Assembly: GCF_000316665.1 (NCBI RefSeq)
Contig: NC_019678.1
Location: forward strand, 2,790,001 to 2,854,000
Length of the DNA stretch: 64,000 nt
Reading direction: 5' to 3'
Origin: Rivularia sp. PCC 7116
GTDB taxonomy: Bacteria > Cyanobacteriota > Cyanobacteriia > Cyanobacteriales > Nostocaceae
Shown here: positions 1 through 9,117 of the stretch, one piece after another
How positions within the stretch are numbered: position 1 is the stretch's first letter
How the letters are laid out: each line of letters opens with the position of its first letter
Made by a program: the position numbers and the translations under genes
Notes under the pieces: generated by a model
What the model saw: only the letters and a program-made list of their open reading frames with translations
What the model was told of the DNA's origin: nothing
Database searches by the model: none

Positions 1-474
1 TAATCCCCTACCTTCATGCATCATTACATTGCGTGCGTGAATATCGTGGGGGAAAAGTCCGCGACTTCTCGCGTAATCTAAAGCTTTATCAATTTCTTTT
101 ATAACTTTTTTGGGAACGCGGATACCAAGTTGAATGCAGTCCCATATTGTAACTCCGTATAGCCGTTTCAATACTAAAAAACCGTCTTCAGCGAAGAATA
201 ATTGTGAGAAAGCAGGATGTTCACCCAAACGTTTGTAAACTTCTACCTCTTCCTCAAAACCAGGTCTTCCCGGTGCGTAAATCTTAACTACTAAATCTTG
301 ATAATCTGGATGATGAACCACGGCAGCGTAGTTTCCGGTACCAAGTAAAATCCAAGGGGGTGGTATATGACGAACTTTTACCGGATCGTGAGGATTAACG
401 CTTTCTATTTGAAGTTTCGGAAGTAATTCAACCTGAATATTCTTGACGAAGCGATTTATCTGCAAGGTTTCCAT
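1..474 (-). CDS. Protein-kinase-like (RIO/ABC1-type) protein, 5' part only
   Basis: The reverse strand reads open for 158 codons from an ATG at 474 to the window edge, so the 3' part is missing. The visible part has a glycine-containing nucleotide loop (LLGTGNYAAVV), a lysine in VVKIYAPG suited to ATP binding, a conserved glutamate region (FEEEVEVYKRL), and a catalytic-loop motif HDIHARNVMM (H-x-D-x4-N). These are the core signatures of the protein-kinase fold, in the compact form seen in RIO or ABC1-like kinases. The following DFG-type motif would lie outside the window. The substrate cannot be told. It points away from trmFO, so the two share a divergent upstream region. Confidence 0.75.
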   Translation of the reverse strand, partial: METLQINRFVKNIQVELLPKLQIESVNPHDPVKVRHIPPPWILLGTGNYAAVVHHPDYQDLVVKIYAPGRPGFEEEVEVYKRLGEHPAFSQLFFAEDGFLVLKRLYGVTIWDCIQLGIRVPKKVIKEIDKALDYARSRGLFPHDIHARNVMMHEGRGL

Positions 475-777
475 ATAAAATAAACACCCTGGTTTAACGA
501 TTGATGAGAATTCATCCCGAATCAAAGTCACAATAAAGTTATCACACAGCTATCATCAAATATAAGTAGTAACTACACACACAAAATTATTTTTACGAAT
601 TGGAAAAGGAGATGGTAAGCTACTGCGTTGCGGAGGTTCCCGCAGTACTTAGCAAATAGCACCACCCGAAGGGAGACAAGGAAATGGAGTTAAGAGTTAT
701 GAGTTAATAAAGATTACCCCATTGCCAATCCCGATCCCCTATGCCCCATGCCCAATGCCCTATCTAAAATCTAAAAT
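475..777. other. Intergenic region with palindromic and heptamer repeats
   Basis: This divergent spacer holds no convincing ORF. It must contain the promoters of both flanking genes. Around 620-680 is a GC-richer segment (GTTGCGGAGGTTCCCGCAG) of a type scattered in Nostocales genomes, and 715-765 is a run of degenerate heptamers of the ATGCCCA type. No recognised regulator site was seen. Confidence 0.5.
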
Positions 778-2175
778 ATGAATCCTATAACAGTAATTGG
801 TGGTGGATTAGCTGGAACTGAAGCAGCTTGGCAAATAGCTCAAGCTGGAATTCCAGTCATTTTTTATGAAATGCGTCCCACACGTTTTGGAGGAGCGCAC
901 CATACAGAACATTTAGCAGAATTAGTATGTAGTAATTCTTTCGGAGCAATGGCAAGCGATCGCGCTGCTGGTTTGCTGCATGAAGAATTGCGCCGTCTCG
1001 GTTCTATCGTGATTTCCAAAGCTGACGAGCATAAAGTTCCTGCTGGTGGGGCATTAGCGGTTGATAGAGGTGTGTTTAGTCAAGATTTGACGGAAACTCT
1101 GGCGAAACATCCTTTAATAGACTTTCGCCGCGAAGAATTACGAGAAATTCCTGAAGGTATTGTAGTTTTGGCAACCGGTCCTCTGACAAGTCCCGATTTA
1201 GCTGAAGATTTGCGTCGTTTCACGGGCATGGAATATCTCAGCTTTTTTGATGCAGCTAGTCCCATAGTTGTAGGAGAATCCATAAATCACGATGTTGCTT
1301 TCATGGCATCCCGTTACGACAAAGGGGAAGCAGCTTATCTTAATTGTCCCATGAATAAAGAGCAATATCTCAGATTCTGGGAAGAATTGCGTCAAGCCGA
1401 ACAAGTTGAATTGAAAGGCTTTGAAAGAGAAAACGCCAAATTTTTTGAAGCTTGTTTACCCATTGAAGAACAAGCACAACGCGGTGAAGACACCATGCGT
1501 TATGGCCCCCTCAAGCCAGTTGGTTTAACTCCCCCTACAATTGCGGGATGGGGTAATGATGCTCCTCCTCCAGAAGTTCAAGAAGGAGAAGAAGTTAAAA
1601 AACAACGTCCTTATGCAGTAGTGCAGTTACGTCAAGAAGACAAAGCTGGAAAACTGTGGAATATGGTGGGTTTCCAAACAAACTTGCGCTGGGGAGAACA
1701 AAAGCGGATATTCCAAATGATTCCCGGTTTAGAAAATGCCGAATTTGTACGATTAGGAGTAATGCATCGCAACACCTTTATTAATGCACCCCAATTAATG
1801 ATTCCCACACTGCAATTTAAATCTCGTCCTACCTTGCTTGCAGCCGGACAAATCATTGGTACAGAAGGATACACAGCCGCATCAGCCGGAGGTTGGTTAG
1901 CAGGAACTAACGCCGCTCGCATCGCTTTAGGAAAAGAACCCTTAACCATGCCAAACGCAACCATGATGGGAGCTTTATTCGACTTTATCAGTTCTGCTTC
2001 TCCCAAACACTTCCAACCAATGCCCCCTAACTTCGGTATATTGCCGGACTTAGGAGTGAAAATAAAAAACAAACGCGAAAGATACGGAAAATACCGCGAT
2101 CGCGCTTTGGAACAGTTAGCAGGTATCAGCGAACAGTTAACAGTCAGCAGTGAACAGTTATCAGCTATCAGTTAG
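778..2175 (+). CDS. trmFO: tRNA (uracil-54-C5)-methyltransferase, folate- and FAD-dependent (TrmFO)
   Basis: TrmFO makes the T54 ribothymidine of tRNA using methylenetetrahydrofolate and FAD. The N-terminus has the Rossmann FAD motif ([16 protein letters not shown], about residues 6-21) followed by the family block YEMRP and the cysteine-bearing [10 protein letters not shown] (about 49-58). The late [16 protein letters not shown] block is also diagnostic. The protein is a little longer than usual because the last ~20 residues (repeated SEQL units) are encoded by a heptamer repeat array that runs into the gene end; the family domain stops before this tail. The start is the ATG that begins the FAD motif directly. 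It is followed by a PhyH-type oxygenase on the same strand. Confidence 0.95.
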   Translation: MNPITVIGGGLAGTEAAWQIAQAGIPVIFYEMRPTRFGGAHHTEHLAELVCSNSFGAMASDRAAGLLHEELRRLGSIVISKADEHKVPAGGALAVDRGVFSQDLTETLAKHPLIDFRREELREIPEGIVVLATGPLTSPDLAEDLRRFTGMEYLSFFDAASPIVVGESINHDVAFMASRYDKGEAAYLNCPMNKEQYLRFWEELRQAEQVELKGFERENAKFFEACLPIEEQAQRGEDTMRYGPLKPVGLTPPTIAGWGNDAPPPEVQEGEEVKKQRPYAVVQLRQEDKAGKLWNMVGFQTNLRWGEQKRIFQMIPGLENAEFVRLGVMHRNTFINAPQLMIPTLQFKSRPTLLAAGQIIGTEGYTAASAGGWLAGTNAARIALGKEPLTMPNATMMGALFDFISSASPKHFQPMPPNFGILPDLGVKIKNKRERYGKYRDRALEQLAGISEQLTVSSEQLSAIS

Positions 2176-2285
2176 GAGTTAGCAGTTAGCAGTTAAAAAT
2201 GTAGTGGGAGCGTCTCGCTCCCCCATCTCTCCCTGTCTTCCCATGCCCGATGCCCAATGCCCAATGCCCAATGCCCAATTCCCAA
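2156..2285. repeat. Heptamer repeat array with GGGAGCG hairpin
   Basis: Degenerate heptamers (CAGTTAGC, ATGCCCA types) flank a perfect hairpin at 2206-2222 (GGGAGCG, 3-nt loop, CGCTCCC). Related hairpins occur at 6596-6612 and 39321-39348. The array supplies the final codons of trmFO. The hairpin has no T-run on the plus strand, so it is a weak terminator candidate at best. Confidence 0.6.
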
Positions 2286-2290
2286 ATTAC

Positions 2291-3016
2291 ATGAATGAAT
2301 CCGAACGTTATTTGTTTGATTTACAAGGATTTTTAGTTGTTGAGAATGTTCTTACTGACGATGAAATTTTGGCTTTGAGGAAACTGGTGGATAAACAAGT
2401 AGCGATCAAAAATCAACCAGAAGCGTCTAAGTTGCGATTTGATGGTTTGCTTTCATGGGGAAAACCTTTTCTAAATTTGATTGATAATCCCCGCATAACT
2501 CCTTATTTATCTGAGTTACTGGGAAAATTTCGTTTAGATCACGATTATCTTCACATCATTCGTGAAGGTTTAGGACCAATCGGTTGCTATTTGCACGGTG
2601 GGGGAACACCTTACGATCCAACTCAATACTACTCATTCCGGAATGGCAGAATTTACAATGGCTTGCTAGCTGTTGCTTACGAATTAAATGACGTACATCC
2701 CGGTGACGGAGGATTTGCTTGTATCCCCGGTAGTCATAAAAGTAATTTAGCTTGCCCCCAAGAATGGATTAACCTAGAATTTCCCAGAGATATCGTCAAA
2801 TCTGTCGCCGTCAAAGCTGGAAGTGCAATTATATTTACTGAAGCGTTAAGTCATGGAACACTTCCTTGGCAAGGAAAAAACGAACGTAGAACATTATTTT
2901 ATAAGTATTCTCCCGGTTCATATGCTTGGCTAAGAAATTACTACAATCCCGAAGAATTTGAAGATTTAACTGCATCTCAGCGAGAAATGCTTAAAACACC
3001 GGGAGTTTATCCTTAA
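2291..3016 (+). CDS. Phytanoyl-CoA dioxygenase (PhyH) family oxygenase
   Basis: This is a 241-residue member of the non-haem Fe(II)/2-oxoglutarate oxygenase superfamily. After an N-terminal FDLQGFLVVENVLTDDEI segment typical of PhyH proteins come the likely metal-binding regions: CYLHGGGTPYDP, the conserved GDGGFACIPGSHKSN, and a distal histidine and arginine in SHGTLPW...ERR. I chose the ATG at 2291, since upstream in-frame codons are made of ATGCCCA repeats. The substrate is unknown; family members hydroxylate a wide range of small molecules. It may be co-transcribed with trmFO, but the repeat-filled gap makes this uncertain. Confidence 0.85.
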   Translation: MNESERYLFDLQGFLVVENVLTDDEILALRKLVDKQVAIKNQPEASKLRFDGLLSWGKPFLNLIDNPRITPYLSELLGKFRLDHDYLHIIREGLGPIGCYLHGGGTPYDPTQYYSFRNGRIYNGLLAVAYELNDVHPGDGGFACIPGSHKSNLACPQEWINLEFPRDIVKSVAVKAGSAIIFTEALSHGTLPWQGKNERRTLFYKYSPGSYAWLRNYYNPEEFEDLTASQREMLKTPGVYP

Positions 3017-3096
3017 AGAGTTATCGGCAAACAATGCATATAGAGTAGCAAGTCGGGAAATATTTTTTTACTTTTTCTCACTTTGTTACCTTGCCT

Positions 3097-3546
3097 TCAC
3101 TTCCCAATTTCTATTCCAGTGGACTCTAACCATTTCAAAACAAGTTTTTCAAGCTGTTTGCTTCTAAAATTAGACAATTCGTACTTCGATGCTTCTCGTT
3201 TCAAAATATCTTGAAAGCGTTGAAATGCTTGATAGCTATCAATAGTGTTCTCTAATTTATTACGAAGCCATTCACTTTTAATTGTGAAGATAAATGCTTG
3301 AATCTCGTAATATTCATCACAAGACTTACTAGATGGCAATCGGATAAATCTCCTTTTATCCGGAAACTCTTCTATAGAGTAACCATCTAGATACAAAAAA
3401 TTACCATCAATGTCCATCGGGTCGCCACTACCATTGTCTAGTATAATTTTTCCAGTGGTCGTGTCCAAGTAATATTTGCACCCGCTATTTTCACAATAGT
3501 TAGTAAAAGCTTCTTTCAATTCATCAATTTCTATCGGCAACTGCAT
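3097..3546 (-). CDS. Conserved hypothetical protein, UPF0158-like
   Basis: The 149-residue acidic soluble protein resembles UPF0158 proteins: an N-terminal helix (IEIDELKEAF), a middle strand-rich part around a negatively charged segment (DPMDIDGNFLYLDGYS), and a C-terminal helical part rich in aromatic and basic residues (YQAFQRFQDIL, WLESTGIEI). No catalytic motif is visible and the function of that family is unknown. The ATG start follows an A/T-rich leader. It is convergent with the PhyH gene. The family assignment rests on overall pattern only. Confidence 0.6.
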   Translation of the reverse strand: MQLPIEIDELKEAFTNYCENSGCKYYLDTTTGKIILDNGSGDPMDIDGNFLYLDGYSIEEFPDKRRFIRLPSSKSCDEYYEIQAFIFTIKSEWLRNKLENTIDSYQAFQRFQDILKREASKYELSNFRSKQLEKLVLKWLESTGIEIGK

Positions 3547-3711
3547 GGTCTATTACCCGAACACAAAGTGAAATTTATAATTTTGATAGTTGTACAAGGT
3601 ATTCTCATATAATTCATAAAAGATATTAGGAAAACGAATATAATCACAATTCTATTTCTTCAACTCTATAAATGATATGAGAACTGCTATATAAGTTTTA
3701 ACAATTTTTTT

Positions 3712-4197
3712 TCAATCATGCAGTATTCTCTTTTCCATTGCATAATTTGTAAAGCTTTCTCCTCTACGTATTACCTGTTGTTTCTTTACAGTCAAAAATC
3801 CCATACTTAGAAAAAACGGTTTCGCGGTAATACTCGCTTCAGTATATAAACAATGTATTTTTAATTCGCGAGCTTTCGCTTCTATGGCATAGTAAATTTT
3901 TTTACCTACACCCATGCGCTGATAGTTTTTGTGGCAGTAAAAACAGTCTATATGTCCGTCAGCTTCTAACTCCCCAAAACCCGCAATTTTACCATTATCA
4001 TCAGCTACGTAAGTAAATTTATCCGAACAAACACTTACCCAATCTCTAAAATAAATATTATCAGGTGCCCATGCTTTGACCTGATTTATTGAATAATCAT
4101 TGATGTTAACTTCACGTACTGTTTGATGAAATAAGTTTGCGACTTGCTCGGCATCTTTTTTATCAAATAATCTTATATCCATTGCTGTGTTGGGCAT
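3712..4197 (-). CDS. GNAT family N-acetyltransferase
   Basis: A single-domain acetyltransferase of about 161 residues. It starts with the typical IRLFDKKDAEQVANLFHQTV strand-helix and carries the acetyl-CoA loop motif in YQRMGVGKKIYYAIE (R-x-G-x-G). The C-terminal FFLSMGFLTVKKQQ is the usual last strand region. The substrate is not predictable. Possible starts are ATGs at 4197 and 4182 and a TTG at 4218; I prefer 4197. It is isolated between long A/T-rich spacers. Confidence 0.85.
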   Translation of the reverse strand: MPNTAMDIRLFDKKDAEQVANLFHQTVREVNINDYSINQVKAWAPDNIYFRDWVSVCSDKFTYVADDNGKIAGFGELEADGHIDCFYCHKNYQRMGVGKKIYYAIEAKARELKIHCLYTEASITAKPFFLSMGFLTVKKQQVIRRGESFTNYAMEKRILHD

Positions 4198-4521
4198 TGT
4201 GCATAGATTTAACCGCAATCACCCTATTCAATCATAAGTTTAATTGTAAAAATATTGAATATGTTTTCTGCAATTACCTATCTAGAAAAAAATAATTATT
4301 TTTTAGCATCGAAAAAGTTTATCATTAAAGCTTAATATTAGAGATATATATAGCCCAAAGATAAATTTATCAAGTTATCATCACTAACTAGCAATGCCTA
4401 ATGCCCAATTTATAATGCCGAATTACCGACTCCCAATTTCCAACAATAATAAATAAAATCCCACACAACCTAAATCGAGAGGGACTTATAAATTGAAAAT
4501 ACAATACAAATCAATTCTTGA
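4198..4521. other. A/T-rich intergenic spacer
   Basis: No ORF or RNA gene was recognised. A short patch of ATGCCCAAT-type heptamers lies near 4393-4440. The promoter of the upstream acetyltransferase must be at its left end. Confidence 0.4.
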
Positions 4522-4797
4522 TTAATTATTCACAGCTTGCCATTTTAGATATTGTATTTCTGCCCAAGATTGGCTTTGATGGAACATTTTGGCTATCATC
4601 GACCATGTTGTGCGGGAAACCTTAGTCAGATTGTATTTCTTTAAATCACCAAACTTACAAAACATTTTATAAGCCCATGTAGGCTCATATCCCATAAATC
4701 TTGCTATAGCTATCCAGTCTGCTAATGAAAATAATGAAATGTCAATTTCAGATTTATTTTGTAGATCCTTGGAATTGATAGTCTTGGTTAATAACAT
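4522..4797 (-). CDS. Small hypothetical protein
   Basis: A 91-residue ORF, rich in aromatic residues (GYEPTWAYKMFCKFG, SQSWAEIQYLKWQ). The pattern W-x2-IA-x-FMGY-x-P-x-WAY resembles short helical modules found attached to or beside cyanobacterial helicases and nucleases, but I cannot name a family. The ATG at 4797 is preferred over an upstream TTG. The composition is gene-like, and no signal peptide or metal motif is visible. Confidence 0.55.
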   Translation of the reverse strand: MLLTKTINSKDLQNKSEIDISLFSLADWIAIARFMGYEPTWAYKMFCKFGDLKKYNLTKVSRTTWSMIAKMFHQSQSWAEIQYLKWQAVNN

Positions 4798-5360
4798 GGT
4801 AATCAAGAGTAAAGTTTATTATTTGCAAACAACCAAAACTTTGCAAAAGCCGGATTATTTGGTTGTCAAAATTAAAATCCACCTCGGTTTTCACATATTT
4901 ATTTTGAAATGTCAAGTCAATTTAAATATAATTTCCAAAAAATATTTTGTCTATCAATTTTTGAATTAATTCTTAAGAAAGTCTTGCGATATGTCTAAAG
5001 ACTAGAAAACTACAAGTTAATTGCAGCCTTGAGAGCAATATTATAGTTATCTCATCTATTTTGTTCTAAAAAAACTTGGATTTTAGATAAATCAATGGTA
5101 GAGTCTTTAGTTAATTTAAAATCCATTAACATAAATCTCTGGCGATTTATCTAGCTCATGCAAAAAGGCAGGAAACTACAAGTGCATTTATTTTGTAGAT
5201 GTCTTATCTCTATACCGCTCAAAAATATACCTCTCTTCTACTCAGCTAAAATAATGAACGATATTTTTTAATCCCAATTATCTTTGTGTTTAATTTCTCT
5301 AGTTTTTCTGGGAACAATCAACATGGTGTTGCCCCAAAGATTACGGATTAATCAAAAAAT
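4798..5360. other. Long A/T-rich intergenic spacer
   Basis: About 560 bases with no credible gene. The plus-strand ORF inside it (76 codons) has low-complexity, A/T-driven codons and no ribosome site, so I do not call it. It should contain the promoter of the M23 peptidase gene at 5361. Confidence 0.4.
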
Positions 5361-6578
5361 ATGAAAGCATTATTCTTCCAGAAAAAGAAAGTTTATTCCC
5401 GCTTACATATTGTATTGTGCGGCTTTTTATGCTTAATATTAGTCTTAACTCCAGTATATTCCGTATATGGTCAGCAAAGCGCGAAACAATCTATAAATAA
5501 ATTAAAGCAGGAACGAAAGCAAATTCAGAAGCAGCATCAAAATGTAATCAAAGAAAAAAAACGTTTGAATAATTTACAGCAAGAGGCAGAAAAACGTCTT
5601 GGTGGTTTAGAAGAGAATTTGCAAACAACCAATAGCCAAATTGAAGATAGTGAAAGACGTTTAGAGATAGCAACTCAAAGGCTCGAACAATTCCAGGCAG
5701 ACTTAGCAGCATCTCAGGTTTCTTACGCTCAACGTCAAGCCTCAACTGTAGCTAGACTCAAGTATTTGCAGCGCTCCCCAATTAGTCAAGGATGGGCTGT
5801 TTTATTGCAAAGTCGTAATTTGAATGACTTTTTTAGCCGTCGTCGTAATTTAAAGTTAGTTTATCAAGCAGACCAAAAAGTTCTGGCGCAGTTAACCCAA
5901 GAAGCGATTGAAATCAAAAACAAAAAAACCGATGTAGAAAGGAAGAAAAACGAAATATCCTTGATTCGTCAACAATTATTCGCACAAAAAGCTGACTATA
6001 AAGGGCAAGCCGAACTGCAATCCGAATTAATACAACGTTTGAATGGCGATCGCCTAGCATTAGATGCAGCAAGAATGCAGTTAGAAAAAGACTCTTTATC
6101 TGTAGCCAACTTAATTCAAAAAAAGGTAGCTGAGGAACAAGCGAGAATCGCAGCAGCCAAAGCCAGAAGCAAACCCAGAAACTTTGTCCGTGGCAGCGGT
6201 ATCATGGCATTACCTAGCAACGGTTATATTAGTAGTCCCTACGGTTGGCGATCGCACCCAGTTCTGGGTAGAGGTCGCTTGCACACGGGTATAGATTTTG
6301 CGGCAAATTACGGTAGTACAATACGCGCCGCAGATTCGGGAACTGTTATATATTCAGGATGGTATGGTGGTTACGGTAAAACAGTAATCATCAACCACGG
6401 TAAAGGAATTACCACGCTATACGCCCATAGCAGCAAACTATACGTCAAGTCGGGAGCCAGCGTTAAGCGCGGACAAGCTATATCAGCAATTGGTTCAACG
6501 GGATTATCAACCGGTCCCCATTTACACTTTGAAGTCCGCAAAAATGGTAGACCAGTAAACCCGGCAAATTATCTTTAA
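5361..6578 (+). CDS. EnvC-like murein hydrolase activator / M23 peptidase
   Basis: The protein has an N-terminal hydrophobic signal segment (about residues 19-38), a long coiled coil (about 40-260, KQERKQIQKQHQN onward) and a C-terminal LytM/M23 domain. The zinc ligands of an active M23 enzyme are present (H-x3-D in HTGIDFA and H-x-H in HLHFEV), and the domain closes with RPVNPANYL. This layout matches EnvC/NlpD-type factors that cleave peptidoglycan or activate amidases in the periplasm during division. Unlike E. coli EnvC, the metal ligands are intact, so it could be catalytic itself. ATG start at the first Met before the signal. Confidence 0.9.
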   Translation: MKALFFQKKKVYSRLHIVLCGFLCLILVLTPVYSVYGQQSAKQSINKLKQERKQIQKQHQNVIKEKKRLNNLQQEAEKRLGGLEENLQTTNSQIEDSERRLEIATQRLEQFQADLAASQVSYAQRQASTVARLKYLQRSPISQGWAVLLQSRNLNDFFSRRRNLKLVYQADQKVLAQLTQEAIEIKNKKTDVERKKNEISLIRQQLFAQKADYKGQAELQSELIQRLNGDRLALDAARMQLEKDSLSVANLIQKKVAEEQARIAAAKARSKPRNFVRGSGIMALPSNGYISSPYGWRSHPVLGRGRLHTGIDFAANYGSTIRAADSGTVIYSGWYGGYGKTVIINHGKGITTLYAHSSKLYVKSGASVKRGQAISAIGSTGLSTGPHLHFEVRKNGRPVNPANYL

Positions 6579-6595
6579 TATTATGCATAGGTATT

Positions 6596-6612
6596 GGGAG
6601 CATCTTGCTCCC
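6596..6612. repeat. GGGAGC hairpin
   Basis: Perfect 7-bp stem GGGAGCA / TGCTCCC with a 3-nt loop 18 bases after the M23 stop codon. There is no U-tract, so termination is uncertain; it belongs to the same small hairpin family as 2206-2222. Confidence 0.5.
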
Positions 6613-6756
6613 CGCTATGTCAATCCTAAATCATTTCTAAGAAGTTTAAATGTAATTAGATTAATATAATTTGCTGCCAAACAAATGAAATTAGCCATTA
6701 GTTTTAAAAGCAAATAGTAAGAAGCTATCAATTTTTGGTTTCCTGTTCAAGATTGG

Positions 6757-7392
6757 CTATCCGATAAACTTTTCCTCTTCATCAAACGGAATATCAAATT
6801 GCATTTTTGGACGACGAGTAGAAGCTTGGTCGCTACCGATTTGATTGTTTGTAATCAAAGTTAAATTAGTTGCCCCTTCAGGGATTCCACCAGAAAAAAC
6901 TAACTCTGCATTGAAAGTTGTACCGGGTTTAATTTCAATATCAGGATTATCAGGGGGTGGTTGCACATTATATTGATGCCCTAAATTATCTACTATTACA
7001 ACCCCTTTACCATGCAAATTGAGATATATCGTATGTTTAAAACCATTAGTTACGGTTAATCCTACAATAGTATTTTCCCTATTTAATGAAATATAATTCA
7101 ATCTCCCTACAGTCCCATTGGCATGTGTTGCTTTTATGTTCAATTGTCTTTCAGTTAATAACGTACTGGATGTTTTTACTTCAACTGGATTTTCCACAGT
7201 ATCCGAATTTATATTTTTTGTTATGATTTTCCGTACTTGTTTGTTATCAAACATTAGCAACGTACCCACACACATAATCATCAAAATCGCAGATATTATT
7301 CCTAGTACGTAACCAGTATTATGTCGATCTAAATTATTAGTATGGTTGATAGTATATTCGATTAATTTATTCTTTAAATTTTTTCTATCCAT
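6757..7392 (-). CDS. Membrane-anchored protein of unknown function
   Basis: A 211-residue protein with one transmembrane helix (about residues 28-48, YVLGIISAILMIMCVGTLLMF) after a short positively charged N-terminus, so the bulk is probably outside the cytoplasm. The exported part looks like a beta-sandwich: TVGRLNYISLNRENTIVGLTV and a later PEGATNLTLITN segment resemble adhesin or transport-associated domains. No named family recognised. It ends with an acidic tail. Its neighbour is the divergently separated tRNA-Arg gene, with which it has no evident link. Confidence 0.6.
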   Translation of the reverse strand: MDRKNLKNKLIEYTINHTNNLDRHNTGYVLGIISAILMIMCVGTLLMFDNKQVRKIITKNINSDTVENPVEVKTSSTLLTERQLNIKATHANGTVGRLNYISLNRENTIVGLTVTNGFKHTIYLNLHGKGVVIVDNLGHQYNVQPPPDNPDIEIKPGTTFNAELVFSGGIPEGATNLTLITNNQIGSDQASTRRPKMQFDIPFDEEEKFIG

Positions 7393-7636
7393 ATGATATT
7401 ACTTTTAATACTGTATAAGTATAAAGTAGCTCTGCCTCAGTATTAACACTAGTTGTTTAGGTAACTATTTTATGAATTTTATGTAAATCATGGAAATTAA
7501 TAAGTCTTATGCATTTAACCAGAATATTGGTATAAAAAAGCAGATAAGATTACTTAAGTAGCCAGGAAAGGAAATAAAGGTTATACTGTTTATTAATATG
7601 TAGGTTAACTATTGCCTGCATTGCCTAAATATATTA

Positions 7637-7709
7637 GGGCGCGTAGTTCAGTGGATAGAACATCAGATTCCGGTTCTGACGGTCGGGGGTTCAAATCCCT
7701 CCGCGCTCA
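7637..7709 (+). tRNA. tRNA-Arg (anticodon CCG)
   Basis: A full cloverleaf is visible. The acceptor GGGCGCG pairs with CGCGCTC (one G-U), the D-loop is GTTCAGTGGATAGAAC, the anticodon stem TCAGA/TCTGA encloses loop TTCCGGT (anticodon CCG), and the T-arm contains GGTTCAAATCC. The discriminator base is A. The CCA end is not encoded. Confidence 0.95.
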
Positions 7710-7771
7710 TTTTTAGTAATTACACAGCTTTCATCAATTAATATTTATTTGCTGTGGCAAAAATAGTTTCT

Positions 7772-7801
7772 TGTAGAGACGCTACTCATGTCGTCTCTAC
7801 A
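7772..7801. repeat. GTAGAGACG inverted repeat
   Basis: Perfect 10-bp inverted repeat (TGTAGAGACG / CGTCTCTACA) with a 10-base loop, sitting between the converging tRNA and amidase genes. This motif is a common dispersed repeat in Nostocales. It could block read-through but lacks a T-run. Confidence 0.55.
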
Positions 7802-7819
7802 TACTGGCAGTTTAATACA

Positions 7820-8584
7820 TTAATCTGCAATAAAATCGCTATGACCAGTATATATATAGTCAACTTCGCGCAAACCAGAACCCATCTCGTTTTCTAGCTC
7901 TACAGCATAGTGAGATTCTTCTTTAGCAACTAACTTTCCTGGGTAATCTCCTGGCTGTATTACTTTTAATTGGCTCGGATTTATATTAGAAGATTGGTCG
8001 GAAGAAGGTTTGAGATAAGTAGTATACCTAACTTTTAAAGTACCGGATATAGTTGTTATTTCTTCTTTGCCGACTAAACCATCGACGATTGCAGTAGCCA
8101 TTTTTTCAGCGTTGAATAATCGCATATCTTTGTCGGAACTGATAAAGCAACATTCAATTAAAATTGCTGGCATTGCAGTCAGTTCCAAGACTCTAAATCT
8201 AGCTTTTTTTACACCTCGGTTAAAGAAACCTAAAGATGCAATATTGCTAACTACTGATTGCGCTAAAGGTCTGGCAGCACTACGTAAGTCATATACGTAA
8301 ACTTCACTACCATTAGCTCTCGGACTGCTAAAAGCATTAAAGTGGATAGAGATAAAATAATCAGCATCAAGTTGATTAGCTTTTCTAGCTCTTTGCATCA
8401 AAGAATCATCGGTACTATAAGCAGATTGCGGCGTAACAGAAATAACTTTATGCTTTCTTAGACGGAGCTTACCAATAACTAACTCCCCTACTAGCTTAGT
8501 CAAAGCATCTTCACTGTACTTGTTAGTGCGGGCACCGGTGTCATAGGGAGGGCAATTGTGACCAATATCGATAGCGAAGAACAT
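7820..8584 (-). CDS. N-acetylmuramoyl-L-alanine amidase (Amidase_3)
   Basis: The 254-residue protein has the zinc amidase pattern: AIDIGHN (first His ligand), a glutamate in NKYSEDAL, DYFISIHFNAF (second His ligand), and the catalytic glutamate in ILIECCFISS. These enzymes cut the bond between muramic acid and L-Ala in peptidoglycan. The C-terminal ~85 residues form an extra beta-rich domain (TLKVRYTTYLKP..., VDYIYTGHSDF) that may bind the wall. No signal peptide is visible, which is unusual for a wall amidase and suggests cytoplasmic recycling, lysis or leaderless export. ATG start. Confidence 0.88.
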   Translation of the reverse strand: MFFAIDIGHNCPPYDTGARTNKYSEDALTKLVGELVIGKLRLRKHKVISVTPQSAYSTDDSLMQRARKANQLDADYFISIHFNAFSSPRANGSEVYVYDLRSAARPLAQSVVSNIASLGFFNRGVKKARFRVLELTAMPAILIECCFISSDKDMRLFNAEKMATAIVDGLVGKEEITTISGTLKVRYTTYLKPSSDQSSNINPSQLKVIQPGDYPGKLVAKEESHYAVELENEMGSGLREVDYIYTGHSDFIAD

Positions 8585-9117
8585 TTGTGTATCTCCTTAT
8601 TTACTACTGCAATTCGAGACACCCTGTCAGGAGTTGATTATTTTTCTTGCAAGTTTTGACTGAATTAATTCGGGCATAGTGAAATAAGCACATTTCGGAA
8701 AATGTACCTACAAGCAATTATTTATATCCGCAAAAAAGCTGATATCTCTAATTAAATATTGTAAAAATTCTCTATAAATAATTTAATAAAAAAATGTATT
8801 TTAACTAAAAATAAAATTGTAATTTAGTAATCCTTATTAACCGTAAATCAATTTTGTATTTTGGATATGTAATTTCAGATTATTTCTATAAATAAATTTT
8901 GAGAGTCACAATTCCTCTGTAAAAAACGGATACGATACTATTTATTATGAGTTAGAAGTATTTAATGTTATATTTTATAATTTTATAATTGAGATTCAAT
9001 AAATTAGGATTCGACAGTTAGAAGAATAATAATTTAGTGATGAGATAACGGGATAATGAGGAAGGATTTTTCACTCCATATTTTTACCTCTTCATCCCAT
9101 CTCCCCTTCTCATACTT
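8585..9117. other. A/T-rich intergenic spacer
   Basis: More than 500 bases of low-GC sequence without a gene, RNA or repeat that I can support. The leader of the amidase gene is at its left end. Confidence 0.4.
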
